A stretch of 6,413 nucleotides of DNA from an uncultured Novosphingobium sp. (GCA_938005655.1 CALLNA010000193.1:1-6413), one strand, 5' to 3'. Shown: positions 1 through 6,306, counted from the first letter of the stretch. Numbers and translations: made by a program. Notes: a model not told the origin generated them from the letters alone.

Positions 1-60
1 AAGACGAAAAGCGCTAGCCGCATGTTGCAACCCCGCGCCCTTCCCGGCATCACCTATGCC

Positions 61-2004
61 ATGAGGATGATCCTGACGGCCGCCACCGCCCTGCTCGCCC
101 TTGCGGCGGCGGACCTCGCCACTGCCCAGCCGACGCCCCGCTCCGCGCCGACGGCCGCGCCGATCGAGCGCCGGGTGCCCGATCCGGCCGACACGCCCTA
201 TCCGGGCGGGCCGATCGCGCTGGAGGTCGACGCCTCGGACAAGACCCGCGCCGCCTTCAAGGTGACGGAGACCGTGCCCCTCGCGCCCGGGGCGACCAGT
301 CTCACCCTGCTCTTTCCCGAATGGCTGCCCGGCCACCACGCCCCGCGCGGCCGCCTGACCGAGCTGACCAACCTGACCTTCAGCGCCAATGGCAAGCCGC
401 TCTCCTGGGAGCGCGATCCGGTCGACGTCTATGCCTTCCACATCCAGGTGCCCGCCGGGGCCAGGGAGGTCGTGGCGCGGTTCACCTATACCTCGCCGCT
501 CCAGCCCGCCGAGGGGCGGATCGTAATGACGCAGGAGATGCTGAACCTCCAGTGGGAGCAGGTCAGCCTCTATCCAGCCGGGCACTACACCCGCCAGATC
601 CGGATCAGGCCGAGCGTGACCTTCCCGGAAGGGTGGAGCGTCGCCACGGCGCTCGACGGCCGCACCGGGGCCGGCAACCGGCTGGCCTGGGCCGAGACCG
701 ACTACGACACGCTGATCGATTCGCCGGTCTTCGCCGGTGCCTATTTCCGCAAGTGGGACCTCGGCTCCGGCGTCACGCTGAACGTCGTCGCCGACAAGCC
801 CGAGCAGCTTGAGGCCAAGCCCGAATACATCGCCACCCACCGCGCCCTGGTGCAGGAGGCGCTGGCGACCTTCGGCAGCCGCCACTTCGACCACTACGAG
901 TTCCTCCTCGCCCTGACCGACCGGATGGGCGGGATCGGGCTCGAGCACCACCGCTCCAGCGAGAACCAGCTCGAGCCCAACGCCTTCATCAAGTGGTCGG
1001 ACTACGACTGGGACCGCAACCTGCTGCCCCACGAGTTCACCCATAGCTGGAACGGCAAGTTCCGCCGCCCGGCCCGGCTGTGGACGCCCGACTACCGCAC
1101 TCCGATGCAGGACAACCTGCTGTGGGTCTATGAAGGCCAGACCCAGTTCTGGGGGCTGGTCCTGGCGGCGCGCTCCGGCGTCCAGTCGAAGGAGACCGTG
1201 CTCGGCACGCTCGCCAACTACGCCGGGCTGTTCACCCAGCAGCCAGGCCGCGAGTGGCGCTCGGTCGAGGACACGACGCTCGACCCGATCTTCGCCGCGC
1301 GCAAGGCCAAGCCCTTCCCCTCGCTCGCCCGCAACGAGGACTACTACACCGAAGGCGCGCTGATGTGGCTGGAGGCGGACCAGATCATCCGCGCCGGCAC
1401 CGGGGGGCGCAAGGGCCTCGACGACTTCGCCAGGACGTTCTTCGGGGTGCGGGACGGCGACTGGGGCGTCTTGCCCTACGAGTTCGACGACGTCGCCGCC
1501 GCATTGAACGCAGTCTATCCCTATGACTGGGCCAGCTTCCTCAGGACCCGCTTCGAGACACCCGGCCAGCCCGCGCCGCTCGGCGGGATCGAGCGCGGCG
1601 GCTATCGCCTCGCCTGGCACGAGGAGCCCAACCCCTTCGACAAGGCGCGGATGGCCGAGGGCAAGTTCCTCAGCCTCTACCATTCGCTCGGCGTGGTCAT
1701 CGACAAGGACGCCAAGGTCACGGCCACGCGGTGGGACAGCGCCGCCTTCAACGCCGGGATCGTCCCCGGCAGCAAGATCGTCGCGGTGAACGGCACCGCC
1801 TACGACCAGGAGGGGATCAAGCAGGCGATCATCGCGGCGAAGAGCGGCAAGCCGATCGAGCTGCTGGTCCAGCGCGGCGACCGCTTCCAGACGGTGCAGG
1901 TCGCCTATCGCGACGGGCTGCGCTGGCCCTGGCTCGACAAGGTTCCGGGCAAGGGACCGGCGGCGCTCGACGCCCTGCTCGCGCCGCGGCGGCCGCTGAA
2001 ATGA
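61..2004 (+). CDS. Secreted M61-family metallopeptidase (glycyl aminopeptidase-like) with C-terminal PDZ domain
   Basis: Zinc-dependent exopeptidase of family M61, whose characterised members remove N-terminal glycine or alanine; the substrate here is unknown. Counted from the ATG at 61 (647 aa), residues 1-22 form a Sec signal peptide (basic MRM, hydrophobic core, ATA before Q23), so the enzyme should be periplasmic or secreted. A Pro/Ala-rich linker precedes the M61 N-terminal beta domain. The catalytic part shows GGIGLEH (E295-H296), the zinc motif HEFTH (H324, E325, H328) followed by SWNGKFRRP, and VYEG, whose E358 is the likely third zinc ligand. A PDZ domain spans about 545-616. All catalytic residues are present, so it looks active. 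The frame is open to the window edge and another ATG lies at 22; I prefer 61 (or 67) because it starts the signal peptide directly. No good ribosome-binding site separates these choices. Translationally coupled to the next gene. Confidence 0.93.
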   Translation: MRMILTAATALLALAAADLATAQPTPRSAPTAAPIERRVPDPADTPYPGGPIALEVDASDKTRAAFKVTETVPLAPGATSLTLLFPEWLPGHHAPRGRLTELTNLTFSANGKPLSWERDPVDVYAFHIQVPAGAREVVARFTYTSPLQPAEGRIVMTQEMLNLQWEQVSLYPAGHYTRQIRIRPSVTFPEGWSVATALDGRTGAGNRLAWAETDYDTLIDSPVFAGAYFRKWDLGSGVTLNVVADKPEQLEAKPEYIATHRALVQEALATFGSRHFDHYEFLLALTDRMGGIGLEHHRSSENQLEPNAFIKWSDYDWDRNLLPHEFTHSWNGKFRRPARLWTPDYRTPMQDNLLWVYEGQTQFWGLVLAARSGVQSKETVLGTLANYAGLFTQQPGREWRSVEDTTLDPIFAARKAKPFPSLARNEDYYTEGALMWLEADQIIRAGTGGRKGLDDFARTFFGVRDGDWGVLPYEFDDVAAALNAVYPYDWASFLRTRFETPGQPAPLGGIERGGYRLAWHEEPNPFDKARMAEGKFLSLYHSLGVVIDKDAKVTATRWDSAAFNAGIVPGSKIVAVNGTAYDQEGIKQAIIAAKSGKPIELLVQRGDRFQTVQVAYRDGLRWPWLDKVPGKGPAALDALLAPRRPLK

Positions 2005-2666
2005 GCTGGCGCGGCGCATCCCAGCTCGGGCGCCGCCTCGCGCCGCCGCGATTCCTCGTCTTCCTCGGCCTGCTGGTCGCCGGCTTCGCGGTCCACTGGT
2101 GGCTCGTGCCCGGCGGCAGCCCCGCCGAAGCGATCGCGATCGCCTTCGACCTGGCCGCGGCCGTATTCCTGCTCTCGCTGGTCCCGCTGCTGCGCGAGGG
2201 CGGGGCCGAGGCGATCCGCAGCCATGCCGACGCCAACGACGCGAACCGGCCGCTGGTCCTGGTCATCACCCTGCTGATGATGATCGTGGTCATGGCCGCG
2301 ATCGCCGGCGAGCTGCCCCCCGCGCGCGACGGCGACATCGCCGCGATCGCCAAGCTCGTCGTCACGCTGCTGCTGATCTGGCTGTTCAGCAACTCGGTCT
2401 ATGGGCTGCACTACGCCCACACGTTCTACCTGCCCGGGCCGGGCGGCAAGGGCGACCAGGGCGGAATCGACTTCCCCGGCACGCCGGAGCCGACCTACGG
2501 CGACTTCGTCTATTTCGCCTTCACCCTGGGCATGACCTTCCAGACCTCCGACACCGACATCACCTCGGGCAAGGTCCGCACGGTCGCCGTGCTCCATTCC
2601 TTCGCCGCCTTCCTGTTCAACATCGGGGTGATCGCCTTCACGATCAACGCGCTCGGCGGAAAATAA
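2001..2666 (+). CDS. DUF1345 family integral membrane protein
   Basis: A 221-aa inner-membrane protein of the uncharacterised DUF1345 family, normal in length for that family. Predicted hydrophobic segments lie at about 18-36, 43-63, 84-102, 112-133 and 192-216, with a semi-hydrophobic segment at 166-181. The run YGDFVYFAFTLGMTFQTSD (166-184) is the kind of conserved motif that identifies the family; together with the following helix it resembles the pore loop plus inner helix of potassium channels (see findings). The ATG overlaps the TGA of the peptidase gene by four bases (ATGA) and has no Shine-Dalgarno sequence, so translation probably depends on reinitiation after the peptidase gene. The reading frame is open far upstream inside the peptidase gene, but that extension is a shadow. 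Family assignment is from sequence recognition; the molecular function is unknown. Confidence 0.88.
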   Translation: MSWRGASQLGRRLAPPRFLVFLGLLVAGFAVHWWLVPGGSPAEAIAIAFDLAAAVFLLSLVPLLREGGAEAIRSHADANDANRPLVLVITLLMMIVVMAAIAGELPPARDGDIAAIAKLVVTLLLIWLFSNSVYGLHYAHTFYLPGPGGKGDQGGIDFPGTPEPTYGDFVYFAFTLGMTFQTSDTDITSGKVRTVAVLHSFAAFLFNIGVIAFTINALGGK

Positions 2667-2678
2667 CGCCAGAGGGTG

Positions 2679-2707
2679 TTGCAGCGCAGCATGGGCGGGG
2701 CTAGGGC
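2679..2707 (+). promoter_or_regulatory. Probable ppa promoter (leaderless type)
   Basis: TTGCAG at 2679-2684 and TAGGGC at 2702-2707 are separated by exactly 17 nt, the spacing of housekeeping-sigma promoters; GC precedes the second hexamer? Bases 2700-2701 are indeed G and C, giving GCTAGGGC, close to the alphaproteobacterial GCTANNNC type. A start site about 7 nt downstream would fall at or next to the ppa ATG (2714), leaving essentially no 5' leader. The AGGG in the second hexamer could instead be read as a weak Shine-Dalgarno sequence if transcription comes from upstream. Confidence 0.5.
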
Positions 2708-2713
2708 GCCGCC

Positions 2714-3253
2714 ATGCGTATCGACCTGATCCCCGTTGGCGACAACCCGCCCGAAAGCCTCAACGTCATCATCGAAGTGCCCGTCGGCGGAGAGCCGGTG
2801 AAGTACGAGTTCGACAAGCAGTCGGGCGCCCTGTTCGTCGACCGCATCCTCCATACGCCGATGCGCTATCCGGCGAACTACGGCTTCGTGCCGCACACCC
2901 TCTCGCCCGACGGCGACCCGCTCGACGCGCTGGTCATCGCCCGCTCGCCCTTCGTCCCCGGCTGCGTCGTCCGCGCCCGGCCGATCGGCGTGCTCAACCT
3001 CGAAGACGAGCATGGCGGCGACGAGAAGCTGATCTGCGTGCCGGTCGATTCGACCTTCCCGTACTATTCGGACGTCGGCGAGCGGCAGGACCTGCCCTCG
3101 ATCGTGCTCCAGCAGATCGAGCACTTCTTCACCCACTACAAGGACCTCGAGGCCGAGAAGTGGGTCCGCATCGGCAAGTGGGGCGACGCCAACGACGCCA
3201 AGCAGATCGTGCTCGAAGCCATCGAGCGCTATCAGGCCGACAAGCAGGGCTGA
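2714..3253 (+). CDS. ppa: Inorganic pyrophosphatase (family I, soluble)
   Basis: Cytoplasmic Mg-dependent enzyme that hydrolyses pyrophosphate to two phosphates, pulling biosynthetic reactions such as nucleic acid and aminoacyl-tRNA synthesis forward. At 179 aa it has the normal length of bacterial family I enzymes (E. coli about 175). The signature DGDPLDALV begins at D66. Residues E21, K30, E32, R44, Y56, D66, D68, D71, D98, D103, K105 and Y142 line up with the known E. coli active-site set shifted by one position, so the active site is complete. Start: the ATG at 2714 gives the typical N-terminus MRIDLIPVGD; there is no convincing Shine-Dalgarno sequence, and a promoter-like element ends 6 nt before the ATG. 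It lies 47 nt after the DUF1345 gene on the same strand, so read-through is possible, but its own promoter seems likely. It converges on the tldE/pmbA gene. Confidence 0.97.
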   Translation: MRIDLIPVGDNPPESLNVIIEVPVGGEPVKYEFDKQSGALFVDRILHTPMRYPANYGFVPHTLSPDGDPLDALVIARSPFVPGCVVRARPIGVLNLEDEHGGDEKLICVPVDSTFPYYSDVGERQDLPSIVLQQIEHFFTHYKDLEAEKWVRIGKWGDANDAKQIVLEAIERYQADKQG

Positions 3254-3264
3254 GCCTTCCAAGA

Positions 3265-3410
3265 TTCTCCCCGTTCGCGCAGCGAATGGGGAGAGGGACG
3301 CGACGCCGCAGGCGTCGTGATGGAGGGGTAGCCCAGCGCGATTCCCCCTCCGTCAGCCGGCTTCGCGGCTGCCACCTCTCCATGCCCGCTACGCGGCCAC
3401 AGGGGGGAAC
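3265..3410. repeat. Intergenic inverted-repeat (REP-like) element between convergent genes
   Basis: Nearly the whole 165-nt gap between the ppa and tldE stop codons is made of inverted repeats. (a) 3266-3278 pairs with 3282-3294, a 13-bp stem with one G-U and a 3-nt loop. (b) 3299-3307 pairs with 3311-3319 around GCA, with one wobble pair. (c) 3318-3328 pairs with 3345-3355, with one wobble and a 16-nt loop. (d) 3354-3359 pairs with 3366-3371. (e) 3342-3348 (TTCCCCC) pairs with 3403-3409, enclosing d; c and e are mutually exclusive. No T-run follows any stem, so these are not classical intrinsic terminators, though they could end transcription or protect 3' ends. Composition and wording (CCCCTCCGTC...GCTGCCACCTC) resemble multicopy palindromic repeats I associate with sphingomonad genomes. 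That family link is from memory and needs a copy search. Confidence 0.7.
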
Positions 3411-3418
3411 TGGCGAAA

Positions 3419-4765
3419 TCAATCCCCCGCGATGGTCATACCGTCGACGCGGATCGTCGGCACGTTGATCGTGCGGTGCCATTCGAGGTCGTCGGCCGGG
3501 GTCAGCGCCTTGAACATGTCGATCAGGTTGCCGGCCACGGTGAACTCCGCGACCGGGCCGGCGATCTCGCCGTTGACGATGCGATAGCCCGAGGCGCCGC
3601 GGCTGTAGTCGCCGGTCACGCCGTTGACGCCCTGGCCGATCAGCTCGGTCACATAGACCCCATCGGCGATGTCGGCCATCAGCGCGGCGGGCGAGAGCCC
3701 GCCCGCGGCGAGGTGGACGTTGCTCACCGCGACGCCGGGCGCGCCGCTCGCCCCGCGCGAGGCGTGGCCGGTCGGGGCGAGGCCGAGCTGGCGGGCCGAG
3801 GCGCTGTCGAGCAGCCAGCCGGTCAGCTTGCCGCCCTCGACGAGATTGCGGCGCGAGACCGGCAGCCCTTCGCCGTCGAAGGGGCGCGAGCGCAGGCCGC
3901 GGGCGCGCAGCGGATCGTCGGCGACGATCACCGCGCTGTCGAACAGTTGCTCGTCGAGGCGGTCGAGCAGGAAACTGGCGCGCCGGGCAATGGCCGCGCC
4001 CGACATGGCGCCGACGAGGTGGCCGATCAGGCTGCCGCCGACGCGCGGATCGAAGACCACGGGCATCGGCCCGCTCTTGAGCCGACCGGGATCGAGCCGG
4101 GCGACCGCGCGCTTGCCGGCCAGCGCGCCGATCGCTTCCGGCGAGGGCAGGTCCACGCCGTGACGGGCCGAGCGCCAGGCGTAGTCGCGCTGCATCCCCG
4201 CGCCCTCGCCCGCGATCACGCTGGCGCTGATGCCGCGGCTGGTCCCGGCATAGGCCCCGGCGAAGCCGTGGCTGGTGGCAAGCGCGAGGACCGCGCCGCC
4301 CGAGCTGGCGCCCGCGCCTTCGCTGTTGGTCACGCCGGGCACGGCGCGGGCAGCGTCCTCCGCCGCTTCGGCGAGGGCGCGCAGGTCGGCCGGGCTCGGC
4401 TCGTGGGCGTCGGCCAGCTCCAGGTCGGCCGGCGCCGCGCGCAGCAGCAGCTCCTCGGGGGCGAGGCCGGCATAGGGGTCCTCGGGCGCGAGGCGGGCTA
4501 TGGCGACGGCGCGCTCGGCCAGCTCGTCGAGCGCCGCGTCGCCGAGGTCGGTCGAGCCGATCGAGGCCGAGCGCCGGCCGCAGAACACCCGGAGGCCGAT
4601 ATGCTCGCTCTCCGAACGCTCGACGTCCTCCAGCTTGCCGAGGCGGACCTGGACGCTCTCCGAGGCGTCGGCGAGGTAGATCGCGTCGGCGGCATCGGCC
4701 CCGGCGGCCTGCGCCCGCTCGACGAGGGCGGCGGCCTTGGCGCGGGCGGCCTCGAGGCTGAGCAT
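3419..4765 (-). CDS. pmbA: TldE/PmbA subunit of the TldD/TldE metalloprotease
   Basis: 448-aa TldE (PmbA) family protein, the normal length. In E. coli TldE pairs with TldD to form a cytoplasmic protease that trims unfolded peptides, matures microcin B17 by removing its leader, and degrades the antitoxin CcdA. TldD carries the HExxxH zinc site; TldE does not, and none is present here, fitting the non-catalytic partner. The N-terminal domain covers about 1-200 and the C-terminal beta domain about 220-448; the family-typical end includes GDYSRGASGYRIVNGEI (385-401) and EFTVAGNLIDMF (407-418). The ATG at 4765 has AAGGAG (plus-strand 4775-4780) 9 nt upstream, which fixes the start. No tldD lies in the window; in many bacteria the two genes are unlinked. 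Its gene lies 84 nt downstream of the small membrane-protein gene on the same strand, but has a promoter-like sequence of its own. Confidence 0.92.
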   Translation of the reverse strand: MLSLEAARAKAAALVERAQAAGADAADAIYLADASESVQVRLGKLEDVERSESEHIGLRVFCGRRSASIGSTDLGDAALDELAERAVAIARLAPEDPYAGLAPEELLLRAAPADLELADAHEPSPADLRALAEAAEDAARAVPGVTNSEGAGASSGGAVLALATSHGFAGAYAGTSRGISASVIAGEGAGMQRDYAWRSARHGVDLPSPEAIGALAGKRAVARLDPGRLKSGPMPVVFDPRVGGSLIGHLVGAMSGAAIARRASFLLDRLDEQLFDSAVIVADDPLRARGLRSRPFDGEGLPVSRRNLVEGGKLTGWLLDSASARQLGLAPTGHASRGASGAPGVAVSNVHLAAGGLSPAALMADIADGVYVTELIGQGVNGVTGDYSRGASGYRIVNGEIAGPVAEFTVAGNLIDMFKALTPADDLEWHRTINVPTIRVDGMTIAGD

Positions 4766-4808
4766 GGGCGTGAACTCCTTCTCCCGCGCAGGGTGCGCGC
4801 ACAGGGCG

Positions 4809-4837
4809 CCCTTAGGCGCAGGGAGAGGTCAGGGCAA
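4809..4837 (-). promoter_or_regulatory. Possible pmbA promoter
   Basis: Read on the minus strand, TTGCCC (plus 4832-4837) is followed after exactly 17 nt by TAAGGG (plus 4809-4814). Transcription would begin near 4802 and give a leader of about 37 nt that contains the AAGGAG ribosome-binding site. The second hexamer resembles the TAGGGC upstream of ppa. It lies just past the stop codon of the upstream membrane-protein gene, so the two genes could also be cotranscribed. Confidence 0.4.
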
Positions 4838-4849
4838 CGGCGCGAAGGA

Positions 4850-5254
4850 TCAGGAGAGGACGAGCGCCAGCAGGCGGAACAGGCCGGTGATCAGGAAGGG
4901 CAGGCCGATTGCCAGCAGCCAGAGCAGCGCGCGGTCGCGGCGGAAGTACCCGGCGAGCGCCGGATCGGCGGCCTGGGCGTCGTCGAGGCGGTTCCAGCGG
5001 CGCTCGAACCGGCGGCAGGCCGGGATGATCGCAACGACGAGGATGCACAGCGCGACATAGGGCAGCATCGAGGGGCCGGCAGCCTTCAGCGAGCCCATGG
5101 TGACGAAGATCTGGAGGCCGGTATAGACCAGCAGGGCATAGGCGATGTTGTCGCTCATCCGCTTGCGCCAGTCGAGCGGCTTCGCGCTCACCCGGTCCTG
5201 TGCCGTCTTGCTTGCGACCGGCGCGGTTTCGTCCCGCTGCCAAGCATTGGCCAT
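4850..5254 (-). CDS. Small three-helix membrane protein, unknown function
   Basis: I do not recognise a named family. The predicted 134-aa protein has a polar, cytosol-like N-terminus (1-33, rich in charged residues, ending DWRKRMSDN), then hydrophobic segments at about 36-56, 63-80 and 109-132. A charged loop with CRRFERRWNRLDD (80-92) lies between the second and third. There is no catalytic motif, cysteine pair or lipobox, and it ends right after the third helix. The frame is open up to 5395, but the ATG at 5254 is chosen because AGGAAGGA (plus 5265-5272) sits about 10 nt upstream and residues before it read as non-coding. A promoter-like sequence lies at 5288-5316. It is divergent from lptB and precedes pmbA by 84 nt on the same strand. 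It is probably a conserved sphingomonad hypothetical protein; nothing here supports a specific role. Confidence 0.78.
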   Translation of the reverse strand: MANAWQRDETAPVASKTAQDRVSAKPLDWRKRMSDNIAYALLVYTGLQIFVTMGSLKAAGPSMLPYVALCILVVAIIPACRRFERRWNRLDDAQAADPALAGYFRRDRALLWLLAIGLPFLITGLFRLLALVLS

Positions 5255-5287
5255 GTTCAGCCCATCCTTCCTATGCTCCCACCTTCG

Positions 5288-5316
5288 AGTAAACCACTGA
5301 TTCGGGCGCCCCGCAA
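5288..5316 (-). promoter_or_regulatory. Possible promoter of the small membrane-protein gene
   Basis: On the minus strand TTGCGG (plus 5311-5316) and TTTACT (plus 5288-5293) are 17 nt apart. A start site near 5281 would leave a leader of about 27 nt that includes the strong AGGAAGGA ribosome-binding site at 5265-5272. This is consistent with a conventional leadered mRNA, unlike the plus-strand lptB side. Confidence 0.4.
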
Positions 5317-5421
5317 GCCTCGTTAACCAGCAATTCCGGGATTCCGCGCTTCCCGCGCCGCGCGGCCGGGCCGACCCAAGCACGAATCCTGCCAAACCCG
5401 CGCATCGGGGCGCGTCGCGCC

Positions 5422-5450
5422 TTGCCGATCGCGAAAGGGCGGCTTACATC
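5422..5450 (+). promoter_or_regulatory. Probable lptB promoter (leaderless type)
   Basis: TTGCCG at 5422-5427 and TACATC at 5445-5450 are separated by 17 nt. TACATC is a perfect match to TANAWC, the core of the alphaproteobacterial housekeeping -10 element. Only 9 nt lie between it and the ATG at 5460, so transcription would start within a few bases of that ATG. No Shine-Dalgarno sequence is visible before 5460, which agrees with a leaderless mRNA. Confidence 0.55.
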
Positions 5451-5459
5451 CCGGCTCGC

Positions 5460-6260
5460 ATGGATGAGATGACCCAGCAAGCCCGGGCCGATGCCCCAGC
5501 CGACGCCCCGCGCTTCTCGGCCGCGCCGCCGATCCCGCAAGGGGGGCTGGAGGTGGTCTCGATCGCCAAGAGCTACGACAAGCGCACCGTGCTCAGCGAC
5601 ATCTCGCTGTCGGTCGGCAAGGGCGAGGTGCTCGGCCTGCTCGGCCCCAACGGCGCGGGAAAGACCACCTGCTTCTATTCGATCATGGGGCTGGTCCGGC
5701 CGGATTCGGGCCGCATCCTGCTCGACGGCGTCGATATCACCAAGCTGCCGATGTACCGCCGCGCGGTGCTCGGCCTCGGCTACCTGCCGCAGGAGACCTC
5801 GATCTTCCGCGGCATGACGGTGGAGCAGAACATCAACTGCGTGCTGGAGCTGGTCGAGCCCGACAAGGCCGTCCGCGCCGAGGAGCTGGAGCGCCTGCTC
5901 GGCGAGTTCCACCTGACCCGCCTGCGTGCCAGCCCGGCCATGGCCCTCTCGGGCGGCGAGCGCCGCCGCTGCGAGATCGCCCGCGCGCTCGCCGCCAAGC
6001 CCTCGATCATGCTCCTCGACGAGCCCTTCGCCGGCATCGACCCGCTCTCGATCTCCGACATCCGCGACCTGGTGAAGGAGCTGAAGCGGCGCGGCATCGG
6101 CGTGCTGATCACCGACCACAACGTGCGCGAGACGCTCGACATCGTCGACCGCGCCTGCATCATCTACGGCGGCCAGGTCCTCTTCGCCGGCAGCCCCGAA
6201 GCCCTGGTCGCGGACGAGAACGTGCGGCGGCTCTACCTGGGCGAGGGCTTTACCCTGTGA
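5460..6260 (+). CDS. lptB: LptB, ATPase of the lipopolysaccharide export ABC transporter
   Basis: ATP-binding subunit that binds LptF/LptG at the inner membrane and powers LPS extraction and transport through the LptC-LptA bridge to LptD/E. All ABC motifs are intact: Walker A GPNGAGKTT (62-70), Q-loop Q101 in LPQETSIF, signature LSGGERRR (163-170), Walker B IMLLDEP (183-189, catalytic E188), D-loop AGIDPLS and H-loop H220 in ITDHN. The LptB-specific end RRLYLGEGF (about 256-264) separates it from LivF/LivG-type ATPases. At 266 aa it is longer than E. coli LptB (241 aa), due to a 27-residue Ala/Pro-rich N-terminus before GGLEVVSI. The ATG at 5460 is favoured by the promoter position; ATG at 5469 is possible. 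No lptC or lptA lies directly upstream: the neighbour is a divergent unrelated gene. rpoN follows after 46 nt, as in many proteobacteria. Confidence 0.96.
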   Translation: MDEMTQQARADAPADAPRFSAAPPIPQGGLEVVSIAKSYDKRTVLSDISLSVGKGEVLGLLGPNGAGKTTCFYSIMGLVRPDSGRILLDGVDITKLPMYRRAVLGLGYLPQETSIFRGMTVEQNINCVLELVEPDKAVRAEELERLLGEFHLTRLRASPAMALSGGERRRCEIARALAAKPSIMLLDEPFAGIDPLSISDIRDLVKELKRRGIGVLITDHNVRETLDIVDRACIIYGGQVLFAGSPEALVADENVRRLYLGEGFTL

Positions 6261-6306
6261 GGGGCAGCCCTCCGCTTTCCCCACACACCGGATAGGGCCT
6301 CGCGCG

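Noticed and set aside
22..60. Upstream ATG at 22 as the true start of the M61 peptidase, or a start before the window
   Set aside because: Not excluded, but the ATG at 61 gives a compact signal peptide, and a GCTAGCC -10-like sequence at 13-19 would place a transcription start after position 22. The gene's upstream region is mostly outside the window.
1905..3262. Minus-strand open frames (1905-2597 and 2510-3262) opposite the DUF1345 gene and ppa
   Set aside because: Both lie opposite well-supported genes and show no recognisable motif, signal or start context.
3129..4802. Minus-strand open frame of 557 codons overlapping pmbA in another frame
   Set aside because: Arg/Pro-rich shadow of pmbA with no domain, running into ppa on the other strand.
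4778..4828. Long imperfect hairpin (4778-4789 with 4816-4828, one bulged A) as an attenuator in the pmbA leader
   Set aside because: The putative pmbA -10 element and start site fall inside the loop, so transcripts from that promoter would lack one arm; it could only form in read-through RNA and has no T-run.
3476..5326. Plus-strand open frame of 616 codons covering the pmbA region and the small membrane-protein gene
   Set aside because: It is antisense to pmbA, which has intact family motifs, and its translation is low-complexity Arg/Gly/Ala/Asp sequence typical of GC-rich shadow frames.
6270..6306. A separate rpoN promoter using TAGGGC at 6293-6298
   Set aside because: No acceptable -35 hexamer lies 16-18 nt upstream (the bases there are CTCCGC); cotranscription with lptB is simpler.
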